From positions 2,914,001 through 2,978,000 of the forward strand of contig CBDBBY010000001.1 of NCBI GenBank assembly GCA_965203215.1: DNA of 64,000 bases. The letters run 5' to 3'. This DNA is from CBDBBY01 sp965203215 (GTDB lineage: Bacteria; Pseudomonadota; Alphaproteobacteria; Rhodobacterales; Rhodobacteraceae). Positions 28,829 to 37,162 of this stretch are shown here, piece by piece (positions within the stretch are counted from its first letter, which is position 1; each line of letters begins with the position of its first letter). Below the pieces are notes generated by a model. That model had not been told where the DNA came from. It saw only the letters and a list, made by a program, of their open reading frames with translations, and ran no database searches. Both the position numbers and the translations under genes were made by a program.

Positions 28829-29472
28829 TTATGCGGCTGGTGCGCTGCCAGCCCTCCAATCGAGGAAGTCGGGCCAGCGCCTGTTTTCGAGGCAGCATCC
28901 GGTGGCGAGCACGGCGTTGGCTCCCGCCTTCGACCAGTGGCGCCCGGCTCCTTTGAGCCGGCTTCCGACGATGCGCTTGCAGACGCTTTCCACGATGCCG
29001 GATCCGACCGGCAGGCCGCGCCTCCGGTAGAGGTCGTAGCGCATCCGGTCCATATTGGCCTCGTAGTAGCGGATGCAGGCCGCGACCGCTTCGAACCGGC
29101 GGTACCGCTTCAGAGCGGCGACGACCCGTTTGACCCGCCCGGCGTCCAGCTGCTTCCTGATCCAGTCCATCCACGCCGCCTGCTTGCCCTTGTCCGGCGT
29201 CACCGCCTGCACGGCGGCGGACGCATATTCGAGGGCGTGGTACAGGTCGAGGATGAAGGTCGTTTTCCGTCCGGGCAGGATCTCCTCGCAGACGGTCCGG
29301 ATCCACGGCGCCCCGTCGGACAGCACCACCACCTCCTCGGCCGCGAGCACGCCGTTCCGGTGCAAGAACTGCGCCAGGCGGGCGGCGAACTCCGAAGCCC
29401 GGCTGACCCCGTTCACCGACCGTGCGCTGTCGATGCGGACGCCGGCCGCCCCGCCGTTCCGGCCTTTCCGCG
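28829..29472 (-). pseudogene. ISKra4 transposase, C-terminal part
   Basis: About 214 residues: SRASEFAARLAQF, VVLSDGAPWIRTVCEEILPG, FILDLYHALEYA, VACIRYYEANMDRMRY, GLPVGSGIVESVCKRIVGSR and CCLENRRWPDFLDWR. This is the DDE C-terminal half with intact motifs. It was continuous with 33545-34449 before the IS21 inserted at a GCTCC target site. Removal of the IS21 would rebuild a transposase of roughly 515 residues. Confidence 0.85.
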
Positions 29473-29822
29473 GCTCCTGTAACTACCGGGTTAAAACTCC
29501 CCAAAAGCGCTAAAGTAAAATTCCCCAGTCAGGGGGCTGCGAATTCGTTCCGGGGGGCATGCCCCCCGGAACGAAAGCAGTCCAAAATCCCATCCGATTT
29601 TTCTGCCGAAGGAGGCTCGAGTCGGGTGATAAAACTTCTGTATCTCAACCATGATATTGGGTACCCGTCGCCGGCCTTGGCCAAGGCCGGCGACGGGGCG
29701 GTGCATGGCGAGATAAAACTTGTGGCTTGACCACGCTCTCCAGCAAGCCGGCACCGCCTCTCTTCATCGCCTCGAACAGTTGATTGCGGCCATCAGGGAC
29801 CGCGAACCAGAAGGAAGAGAGA

Positions 29823-30782
29823 ATGAATACTGTATCACAACCGGAGATCATTGGCATAGACGTCTCGCGCGATTGGCTCGACTTGCATTGCGTGAGCGAC
29901 GGCCGCCAGCTTCGCCTGCGGAACACGGACGAAGGCCATTCGGAACTGGCGAAGATTGCCGGCGACAGGGAGGCCCTGGTCTGCTTCGAGGCCACGGGCG
30001 GCCACGAATGGCGTCTTTGGGAGCGCCTGGAGGCAGCGGGGGTCGAAGCGCGGCAGCTCGCTCCGGCGCAAGTCAAGGCGTTCGGGAGAAGCCGGGGCAC
30101 TTTGGCCAAGACGGACCGGATCGACGCCGAACTGATCGCCCGGTTCATGGCGTTCCGCCCGGAGGCCGGACGCCGGCTGCCGAGCGGGAAGCTGCGCGAT
30201 CTCAGGGCGCCGGCGACCAAGCGCAGGCAGCTTGTCGAGATGCGCAAGCGCCATGCGCTGCATTGCAAGGCCGACGAGAAGAACGGAACCGCCTGCGAAT
30301 TCGAAGACATCGATGCCGATCTCCGGGAGGTGCTGGACCGGCGCATCAAGGATTTGGAGCAGCGGATCAAGGCCTGCCTCGACTCCGACGGAGCCTTGGC
30401 GGAAACCGTCGCCGTCCTGCGGTCCGTTCCCGGAATCGGGCTTGTGGCCTGCGCGATGCTGATCGCGGAGATGCCCGAGCTCGGCCGGATCTCCGGAGAG
30501 CAGGCCGCCTCGCTCGCGGGGCTGGCGCCGGTCGCGCGGGACAGCGGACAGATGCACGGGAAGCGGATGATCGGCGGCGGCCGCCGGGCGCTCCGATGCG
30601 TCCTGTACCAAGCCGCGCTCGTCGCCTCGATTCACAACAAGGACTTGAAGGTCTTCGCCGATCGGCTGCGGAAGGAGGGGAAGCCGCACAAGGTGGTCGT
30701 CACGGCCGTCGCCCGCAAGCTCGTCGTGATCGCCAACGCCTTGTGCAAATCCCGCCAGCCCTGGACGCCGAAAGCCGGATGA
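29823..30782 (+). CDS. IS110-family DEDD/serine transposase
   Basis: 319 residues. N-terminal RuvC-like DEDD domain: IIGIDVSRDWLDLHC (first Asp), FEATGGHEW (Glu), and KTDRIDAELIARF (Asp pair). The C-terminal Transposase_20 domain has SVPGIGLVACAMLIAEMPEL and the serine region GLAPVARDSGQMHGKR, then GGRRALRCVLYQAALVAS. IS110 recombinases use a structured bridge RNA from the element's non-coding end to choose donor and target. ATG at 29823 has AGGAAGAGAG directly upstream. All expected catalytic residues are present, so the copy may be active. Confidence 0.92.
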   Translation: MNTVSQPEIIGIDVSRDWLDLHCVSDGRQLRLRNTDEGHSELAKIAGDREALVCFEATGGHEWRLWERLEAAGVEARQLAPAQVKAFGRSRGTLAKTDRIDAELIARFMAFRPEAGRRLPSGKLRDLRAPATKRRQLVEMRKRHALHCKADEKNGTACEFEDIDADLREVLDRRIKDLEQRIKACLDSDGALAETVAVLRSVPGIGLVACAMLIAEMPELGRISGEQAASLAGLAPVARDSGQMHGKRMIGGGRRALRCVLYQAALVASIHNKDLKVFADRLRKEGKPHKVVVTAVARKLVVIANALCKSRQPWTPKAG

Positions 30783-30813
30783 CGGACCTTCGATGCCGCG
30801 GCCGGATGGGGCT

Positions 30814-31206
30814 GTGGGAATGTGGGCAATCCAAGCCCCGGACTCCAAACCGAGAAAGAGCGCAAATAAGGATTGTCCACATTTCCACGGCCCAACCCAA
30901 AAAGAATCCTATATGAAAAAGCCCCGCAGGGCTGTTGCGGAATGGAAAGCGCCGAACCGGGACCGGCCGCCGACAGCGGAGAGTGTGGGAAGCGTGGTCA
31001 ATCCGGGCCCCGAACCCGAAACCCGAACGCAGCGCGAACAAGGATTGTCCACCGCTTTCCATGCTCTCCGCGCCGCCGCGAACCCAAAGCGCCAGTCCGC
31101 AAATGCAACGCCGACAAGCGGAAGTGTGGGAAGAATGTGGGCAATCCAGGCCCAAAGCCCGAAACCCGAAAACAGCGCGAATAAGGATTGTCCACAGGCT
31201 TTCCAC
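30814..31206. repeat. three tandem imperfect repeats, each a long hairpin, behind the IS110 transposase
   Basis: Hairpins at 30814-30888, 30984-31063 and 31125-31206. In each, a left arm of the form GTGGGAA-x-GTGGGCAATCC pairs over about 19-22 bp with a right arm GGATTGTCCAC-x-TTTCCAC across a loop of 36-40 bases rich in CCGAAACC-type sequence. Mid-stem bases differ between copies but remain mostly paired (ATGTGG with CCACAT; GCGTGG with CCACCGC), and several changes are G-U compatible. The position, in the non-coding end of an IS110, suggests the element's guide (bridge) RNA region or a recombinase binding array. The hairpins are read directly; the function is inferred. Confidence 0.7.
30914..30936 (-). 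terminator. possible minus-strand terminator between hairpins 1 and 2
   Basis: On the minus strand AGCCCTGCGGGGCT is followed by TTTTTC (plus strand GAAAAAGCCCCGCAGGGCT). The stem is short (5 bp plus) but GC-rich with a five-T tail. It would end a transcript entering from the right end of the IS110 through hairpins 3 and 2. Confidence 0.4.
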
Positions 31207-31400
31207 GCTCTCCGCGCCGCCGCGAACGAAAAACGGGCGAACGACCCGAAAACACAAAAATCCGGAACGATGTCCGAGTTCATCATCGGAAGCGGACGAA
31301 TCGGACCCGGCGCAGCCTCGAAGAGGCAAAACCCGCACGAACCCCCGACGACCCGATCCCGCCGCGATTCCACCCGAATTTTGACGACCTCGAGATACAG

Positions 31401-32627
31401 TTGCTGGAGAAGATTGTCATGTTGCAAGAACTGAAACGGGAAGGCCTTTCGATCAGCGCGATCGCGCGACGGACGGGCCTGGACCGCAAGACGGTCCGCA
31501 AGCTTCTGGACCGGGGCCTCGCGGCTCCGGCCTATTCGCCGCGGGAGCCGCGGCCGAGGCTTCTGGAGCCGTACGAGGGCTATCTCGCGGACAAGATCGG
31601 GAACTGCCCGGACCTGTCCGGACGGCGGCTGTTCCGGCAGATCCGGGAGCGCGGCTACGAAGGCGGCTACACGGCGGTGACGGATTATCTCCGCGCGATC
31701 CGGCCGGACGCGGCGCCCGGGTTCGAGCGGCGCTTCGAGACCAAGCCCGGAGAACAGGCCCAGGTCGACTTCGCCGAGTTCAAAACCGAATACGCCGACG
31801 AGCCCGGCGTCGTCAGGAAAGTCCATCTGTTCTCGTTCGTCCTCGGATGCAGCCGATGGCTGTGGGGCCGGTTCTGCGCCGACCAGAAGCTCGAGACCGT
31901 CCTGAGATGCCACGTCTCCGCATTCGACGCATGCGGAGGGGCGACGAAAGAAGTGCTCTACGACCGGATGAAGACCGCCGTCCTGGGAGAGGACGCCGAT
32001 CGGTCCGCGGTCTACAACCCGTCGCTGGTCGCCTTGCTCGACCATTACGGATCGGCGCCCAAGGCCTGCAGAGCCTACCGGGCGAAGACCAAGGGCAAGG
32101 TCGAGCGCCCGTTCCGATACATCCGCCAGGACTTCTTCCTCGACCGGACCTTCCGCTGCCTCGACGATCTCAACGCGCAATTCGACAAATGGCGTCGCGA
32201 GATCGCCAATCCGCGCGTCCACGCCACCACCGGCCGGATCGTCGACGAAGCGCTGGCCGAAGAGCGACCCGCTTTGATCGCGCTTCCCGCGCATCCCTAC
32301 GACGCGGTCCTGACCGTCGAGCGGCGCGTCAGCCGCGACGGAATGGTCTCGGTCGGCGGAAACCTCTATTCGGTGCCCGACGCCGCACGAAAGCGAGTGC
32401 TGGAGGTGCAGCGGCATCCCGCCGAAGTGCGGATCTTCGAAGACAGGAGGCTGATCGCGCGGCATCCGATCCTTGAAGGCCGGAACCGCCGCAGGGTCGA
32501 TCCCGGCCACCGCAGGCCGCCTCCGCCGCGAACCGATTTGCCCAAGCTCGAAGAGGCGCCGAAACGGTCCCTGGCCTTCTACGACGCCGTGGGACGCCGC
32601 CTCGAACGGCAGGGAGCAGCCCGATGA
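31401..32627 (+). CDS. istA: IS21 transposase IstA, copy 2
   Basis: 408 residues from TTG 31401 (or 402 from ATG 31419; the homologue in copy 1 starts at a GTG just upstream). Helix-turn-helix ISAIARRTGLDRKTVRK, integrase core with QVDFAEFKTEYADEPG and DHYGSAPKACRAYRAKTKGK leading to the glutamate in KVERPFRYIRQDFF, then the C-terminal beta-barrel-like region (SVGGNLYSVPDAAR). The native promoter end is displaced by the IS110, so expression now probably depends on the IS110. Stop and istB start overlap as ATGA. Confidence 0.9.
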   Translation: MLEKIVMLQELKREGLSISAIARRTGLDRKTVRKLLDRGLAAPAYSPREPRPRLLEPYEGYLADKIGNCPDLSGRRLFRQIRERGYEGGYTAVTDYLRAIRPDAAPGFERRFETKPGEQAQVDFAEFKTEYADEPGVVRKVHLFSFVLGCSRWLWGRFCADQKLETVLRCHVSAFDACGGATKEVLYDRMKTAVLGEDADRSAVYNPSLVALLDHYGSAPKACRAYRAKTKGKVERPFRYIRQDFFLDRTFRCLDDLNAQFDKWRREIANPRVHATTGRIVDEALAEERPALIALPAHPYDAVLTVERRVSRDGMVSVGGNLYSVPDAARKRVLEVQRHPAEVRIFEDRRLIARHPILEGRNRRRVDPGHRRPPPPRTDLPKLEEAPKRSLAFYDAVGRRLERQGAAR

Positions 32628-33460
32628 CCGAACTCGTCGACCGCATCAGCGCCGCCCTCGTCGGACTGAAAATGCCCCGGGCGCTCGAAGCGCTCGGACC
32701 CACGCTGCGGCGCCTCGAGCAAGGCGAGATCACAGCCGTCGAAGCCATCGACGCCCTTCTCAGCGAAGAATACGCACTGCGCGAAACAAGACGAATAGAC
32801 ATCGCGTTGCGAACCGCGAAGCTCCTCCCCGTCAAGACGGTCGAAAGCTTCGACTTCGCATTCCAGCCCTCGCTCGACCGCGAGAGAATCGCCGCCTTGG
32901 CCCAGCTCGACTTCATCCGGAGACGCGAAACCGTCCACTTCCTCGGACCGCCCGGAACCGGAAAGTCCCACCTCGCGACCGCGCTCGGCGTCGCCGCCGT
33001 CAAAGCCGGAAAGAGCGTCTACAAAACGACGCTCGCCGAACTCACCGATACCCTCGCCAAAGCCGAACGCCAAGGCCAGCTCGCCGAAAAAATCCGCTTC
33101 TTCACGCGGGCCGCGCTGCTCGTCGTCGATGAAATCGGATACTTGCCCATCTCCAAAGGCGGAGCAAGCCTGTTCTTCCAAATCGTGAATGCAAGATACG
33201 AAAAAGGCGCGATGATCCTTACATCGAACAGAAGCTTCGCGGAATGGGGCGACATCTTCGGAGACCCCGTCGTCGCGACGGCACTCCTCGACCGACTCCT
33301 CCACCACGCCGTCGTCGTCCGAATCGAAGGCGCAAGCTACAGACTCAGAAAACACGCCGACCTCATTCCCGAACACGTCCGAGCGAATACGCTCATCACG
33401 CCGCCGCCCGCGCCGAAAAAACGAGGGCGGCCCAGAAAGGAGACCCGAACCGACGACTGA
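32624..33460 (+). CDS. istB: IS21 helper ATPase IstB, copy 2
   Basis: 278 residues, nearly identical to copy 1 but with the more usual residues at key places: Walker A GPPGTGKSHLATAL, Walker B LLVVDEIGYLPI, and MILTSNRSFAEWGDIF. It is translationally coupled to istA. It appears functional. Confidence 0.92.
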   Translation: MTELVDRISAALVGLKMPRALEALGPTLRRLEQGEITAVEAIDALLSEEYALRETRRIDIALRTAKLLPVKTVESFDFAFQPSLDRERIAALAQLDFIRRRETVHFLGPPGTGKSHLATALGVAAVKAGKSVYKTTLAELTDTLAKAERQGQLAEKIRFFTRAALLVVDEIGYLPISKGGASLFFQIVNARYEKGAMILTSNRSFAEWGDIFGDPVVATALLDRLLHHAVVVRIEGASYRLRKHADLIPEHVRANTLITPPPAPKKRGRPRKETRTDD

Positions 33461-33544
33461 TCTGGCTCGCCGCCAAAACACCGAAAAAGTGGGGAATTTT
33501 ACTTCGGCACTTTTGGGGAATTTTACTTCGGCATTGACAGCTCC

Positions 33545-34449
33545 CCGGTCTTCGGATCCAGGCTGTCGGCCTCGCGGCAGACGACGGCCTTCGCCTCGCG
33601 GGTCTTCGCCGTGCCGTCCGCCTGCTTGCCGGCCACGCCCTCGACCTCGCGGGCGGCCATCGGGACTCCGGTGCCGTCGATCCCCAGCAGAACCCGCTCC
33701 GCCGCAGGCGACGCTTCGGCGTCCGCCCGCTCGAACGCCTGCATCTCCTCGCCGATCCCCGCCACATGGCGCAGGAGCGTCGTCTTCGGAACCTCCACGC
33801 CGGCGAGATTCTTCAGCTTGCGGCACGCCTGCCCGTAGCTCTCGGAACTGGCGACGTCCGCGTAGAGGCTTTCCGCCCCGGGCGTGACCGTCCTGCCCTC
33901 CAGACCCGGCGTGCGGTCCAGCTGGTGGAAGCCGACGCCGCACCCGCGGCAGCGGAAATAGGTCCGCTCGATCCGGACCGGACCCATGCGCGCCTGGAAG
34001 GTCTTCCCGGCCCGGCTGTGCCGCTCCATCCGCCGCCCGCAATCCGGGCAGGGAGGAGACGGAAGCTCGGCGCCGAGCGCCTCCAGAAGCGCCGCGTAGA
34101 GCGCCGTTCCGCAGCCCATAAGGCCGTCGCGGATCGACGCCTCGATCGCGTCCAGATCCGGAACCCCGCCGTTCCGCAGCTCCGCCTCCAGCCGAGGAAG
34201 CGAACGGCCAAACTCCGCCTCGACCGCCCGCATGAACGCAGCCAGCGCGCCCGTCCCGGAGGACGAACCGACGGACGCCTCGACCTCGCGACAGCGAACC
34301 CGGCCGCCCTCGCGCCAATATCGCGCCGCAACGCCGTCCTGCTCGAGAACCAAGGGAGGCTGCTTCGCCGCCTGCTCGTCCGTCAAACTCCGCAAAAACG
34401 CCACCGCCGCCGGATGGCGGAACTCCGTGTCCTGTGCCTCAATCGCCAT
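33545..34449 (-). pseudogene. ISKra4 transposase, N-terminal part
   Basis: About 300 residues from ATG 34449 (MAIEAQDTEFRHPAAVAFL): SLTDEQAAKQPPLVLE, a zinc-finger-like CPDCGRRMERHSR and YFRCRGCGVGFHQLDR, a helix-turn-helix-like KNLAGVEVPKTTLLRH, then LLGIDGTGVPMAAREVEG (first catalytic Asp) and DPKTGEL where the IS21 interrupts. The remainder is at 28829-29472. Confidence 0.85.
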
Positions 34450-34823
34450 GTCGCCCTCTGCTGCTCGAGCCCGGATGCGCGGCGCCCGCCGTGCGCGGGT
34501 CTTCGGAAACCGGTCCGGGACCGAGCCATGCTGCACCTCGAACGCCGCCTTTGCAACCCTCCGGACGCCGAAACAGGACACCGCGCGAAAGAGAAAAACA
34601 GATGTCACCAAAAAATATGGACCACACCCAACGTACCGAAACGAGTTGCCAATAGAATCAGAAGGCTATAATGTCCAAGGGACGTTTTTACGGCTGAACG
34701 TTTCATGAATCCAAATCGATCAGATCCATTAACCAAAATGGCGGGAGTTCTTCCGTCCAAATCGCCATTATTCTATAGAGGGTCGATTCAACTTATAAAT
34801 CATGACCAAAGCAAAGCAATATA

Positions 34824-35948
34824 ATGTCCGAACGCACCCGTAACTTCTTCAAGCTGCAGAAACCCTATGGCACACTAAAAAAGCCTGAAGAGCTTTTTGA
34901 GATCATTAAAGTGTCGGATGGTACGGTTAAAAGTTTCATTTACCAGCCCGATGAGCTTAAGGGATTGGTAAATGATTTTCCGAGAAAAATCGAAAATATC
35001 GAATTTGTAAATGTAAGCTTTACGAGAACGCATATTGACTCTATTGATTTTTATAATTGTGTCTTTCAGAAATGCCTTTTTATAAATTGCCGAATTGAAA
35101 ATTGTGAATTTCATGAGTGTAAATTCATAGATACAAATACGCACAAGATTGATTTCAAACGAGTGTATATTAAACCAGAATCTTTCAAAAACTGTTTAAA
35201 CCCTGCAACTGATCAAAATATTGGAGTTCATCTATATCAGAGACTTATGTATAATTATGGCACCGAAAACCAATCAGAATTTGGAAGACAGGCTTCATTC
35301 CATTTCAATACTTGGAAGCGGCGATACTCGTTTTATGAACTCAAAAAAGGTTGGCGATCAATACCGAAGCACTTTATTTACCCGCTATGCTCATTTGCTT
35401 TTCACTTGATATGGGGATTATGTGGAGCAGGTGTTTATTTGGCAAGAATGGCTTGTTTACTTAAGTCCGCAGAGTCTACATTTTGTGCGTTCGATGCTGT
35501 CTGAGTTCGCCCATCGATGCGATTGCGCCTTGACGCCGGGGCAGCGGATCCCTTCTAATTCGCGCCGAGAGCTGGGCCAAACGGCCGAACTCCGATCAAT
35601 TCCGACCGAATATTCGAGCCGAAAGCCCAGCTCCGGCAAGAATCAACATCTTGTGGCTGCGGACTCAAAGCAATAAGCCATTTGGCAAGATTTATGGGTT
35701 TTTTTGCCTTTATATTGCTTATTGTAAGTATAATCAATTTCTGTTTTCGGGATTATTTTGGACTCAGCGATATTAATGATTTCTTTGATTCCCTATATTT
35801 TACGATGATTACAGTGACAACGATTGGGTACGGCGACATCACGCCAATTAGCACGTTAGGTAAGATTATTGTAGCATTCGAGGGTTTTATTGGGTTTTTC
35901 CTATTTGCGCTGGCAGCCTCGATTATTTTGCGAAGGATTTGGCCATGA
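34824..35948 (+). pseudogene. pentapeptide-repeat/potassium-channel protein disrupted by a 234-bp element
   Basis: The N-terminal part (about 1-110) has degenerate pentapeptide-like repeats (FYNCVFQKCLFINCRIENCEF), then a helical linker, and a first membrane helix beginning near FHLIWGLCGAGVYLAR. There the element at 35448-35681 enters and a stop in it ends translation at 35504. After the second copy of the 9-bp target duplication the frame resumes (LARFMGFFAFILLIVS) with the channel pore and selectivity filter TMITVTTIGYGDITP and a final helix. Element plus duplication is 243 bp, a multiple of three, so precise excision would restore one protein of about 293 residues. The C-terminal part could still start at TTG 35682. 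The stop overlaps the next gene as ATGA. The gene is strongly AT-rich compared with its neighbours. Confidence 0.85.
35448..35681. repeat. 234-bp miniature inverted-repeat element, family A copy 2
   Basis: Ends ATGGCTTGTTTACTTAAGTC and, inverted, ATGGCTTATTGCTTTGAGTC, both continuing CGCAG. A 9-bp target duplication TTGGCAAGA lies at 35439-35447 and 35682-35690. It is the inverse-orientation sibling of 4044-4222, with about 55 bp extra internally. It interrupts the channel gene in frame. Confidence 0.93.
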
Positions 35949-36910
35949 TGAACACTTCCAAGAAATGCATTTCTGTATGTTTGTTCGGATCCACTGCAAG
36001 GTCATCGTCTGACTTCTTGAGCGACAGAGATGTGTTGGTCACTGCGAGAAGCTTGAAGGCAACCCGTCCATATGTTCGGGAGCTGGAAAACAAGGGATAT
36101 TCTGTTGCTACCTTTTCACATGCTCGCCTCAAACGAATGGTTGCAGCCGGCAGTCTATTTGTTCAGCATTTGAAGATGGAAGGAAAAATTATCCACGATA
36201 CGGAGCATTGGCTTGAAGACTGCCTTGGCGGTTTTTCTCCCAAGAATTCCTACGAAGAAGACATCAATAAATCATTTGACCTTATCCGCCCTCTGGAGCG
36301 ATTGATGGATGAAATTTCAAGTTGTCAGTTAGCTTCTGACCTTGGATATGTCTTCATAAGAAATTATGCGATCAACCGTTTGGCTTGCCGGCGGGTTTAC
36401 CTGTTTGACTACAGATCTATATTGGAAGAGCTTCAGGGCGTTCAGCGGTTTTCCGATCTTTGCCTCAACCGGCTGATTGATCTGCGGAAAGGCAAGCACG
36501 CTTATCGTACGGGAATGTCCCATGTTGCCAAGAAGAGCTTGGGGCATGAAGTTGCATCAAGCATTTCAGAGGCTTGCCCTGAATTGAATTTGGAGGCGGT
36601 TTCGAGCAGCATAGGTATTCGGCGGTTCAGCCTGCCTTATGCGACCCTGCGCGACTGCGAAGCAGCTCTGTTGTCCAAGGAGAGTTTCCGTAGTTCGGCA
36701 AGAATCAACAAAAAGCGTCTGGATCAGGTTCAACGGCTGATCAGAAAACCACGGGAATATTCTTGGCAGGTTCGCTCCATTGATGAACGATGGATTGCCT
36801 CTGCAAACAAGCTTATTTGGAGCGACATGAATAACAAGACAGCTGACGCGTCGGAGCGCGCGAGTCATTACGGAATAGGCGTTAAATCAATGCACTGCCC
36901 AACCAACTGA
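35945..36910 (+). CDS. nucleotidyltransferase-fold protein coupled to the channel gene
   Basis: 321 residues. The N-terminus has a polymerase-beta-type nucleotidyltransferase signature ISVCLFGSTARSSSDFLSDR then DVLVTA, i.e. GS followed by S-D-x-D spacing. A basic helical region and a C-terminal all-helical portion (FIRNYAINRLACRRVYLFDY, LIDLRKGKHAYR) recall the helical domains attached to small nucleotidyltransferases or HEPN partners. ATG at 35945 overlaps the channel stop by 4 bp, so the two are co-translated. A nucleotidyltransferase beside a membrane channel suggests signal-plus-effector or toxin-modifier logic, as in known defence or toxin-antitoxin pairs, but I know of no named system with this exact composition. 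GC content rises again towards its end. Confidence 0.7.
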   Translation: MMNTSKKCISVCLFGSTARSSSDFLSDRDVLVTARSLKATRPYVRELENKGYSVATFSHARLKRMVAAGSLFVQHLKMEGKIIHDTEHWLEDCLGGFSPKNSYEEDINKSFDLIRPLERLMDEISSCQLASDLGYVFIRNYAINRLACRRVYLFDYRSILEELQGVQRFSDLCLNRLIDLRKGKHAYRTGMSHVAKKSLGHEVASSISEACPELNLEAVSSSIGIRRFSLPYATLRDCEAALLSKESFRSSARINKKRLDQVQRLIRKPREYSWQVRSIDERWIASANKLIWSDMNNKTADASERASHYGIGVKSMHCPTN

Positions 36911-37081
36911 ATATGCAAAATTGATCGACAAGAGCGACCTACTTTGATCGTTTCGAGCGGTTGAACACAGCCAGCAGGGACTCTGCGGCCGAACGAGAAG
37001 TTGGCGAACGCCATTCCGAAACCTGAGCAGAGTTACCTCGCAAACGAGGCCTCATTCAGGAACAAGCTCATGCAAATCAAA

Positions 37082-37114
37082 TGGCCGCCCGCAGGAAAAC
37101 CCGCCGGGCGGCCA
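37082..37114 (-). terminator. terminator downstream of the MBL-fold gene
   Basis: A perfect 10-bp stem TGGCCGCCCG (37082-37091) pairs with CGGGCGGCCA (37105-37114). On the minus strand it is followed by ATTTGATTT, a modest T-rich tail. It lies about 50 bp after the stop at 37163. Confidence 0.75.
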
Positions 37115-37162
37115 CTTCAATTTGTAAGGCTGCGATTGATCGCAGTTGCAATCCGCTAGTCG

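Larger units (their letters stand above)
29638..31400 (+). mobile_element. IS110-family element
   Basis: Lies inside IS21 copy 2 just upstream of istA; comparison with IS21 copy 1 shows the interruption. The boundaries carry a 9-bp inverted pair, CTGTATCTC (29638-29646) and GAGATACAG (31392-31400). It contains a leader of about 175 bp, the transposase gene and a 610-bp non-coding 3' part with three hairpin repeats. Exact ends are inferred, since IS110 elements often have no clear inverted repeats. Confidence 0.75.
29478..33539 (+). mobile_element. IS21-family element, copy 2, interrupted by IS110
   Basis: Ends TGTAACTACCGGGTTAAAA (29478) and, inverted, TGTCAATGCCGAAGTAAAA (33539), with internal TAAAATTCCCC repeats. 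A 5-bp direct repeat GCTCC flanks it at 29473-29477 and 33540-33544. Both istA and istB are intact, but the istA leader is separated from its gene by the IS110 at about 29638-31400. Confidence 0.9.
28806..34629 (-). mobile_element. ISKra4-family element containing a nested IS21 with a nested IS110
   Basis: Terminal inverted repeats GGGTGTGGTCCATTTT (left) and its inverse (right, GGACCACACCC at 34619-34629). An exact 8-bp duplication AACGTACC lies at 28798-28805 and 34630-34637. The transposase gene is split in two (33545-34449 and 28829-29472) by an IS21 inserted in the same orientation series. The IS21 is split just before istA by an IS110. Three sequential insertions can be read from the boundaries. 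Confidence 0.9.

Noticed and set aside
30814..31206. CRISPR array
   Set aside because: Only three units of unequal spacing, each internally palindromic over about 75 bp with related spacers, and no cas genes; it fits an IS110 non-coding end better.
30909..34318. Very long minus-strand open frames opposite istA and istB (533 and 579 codons)
   Set aside because: They are mirror frames of GC-rich IS21 genes, Arg/Gly/Asp-rich, match no family and run antisense through strongly conserved transposase motifs.
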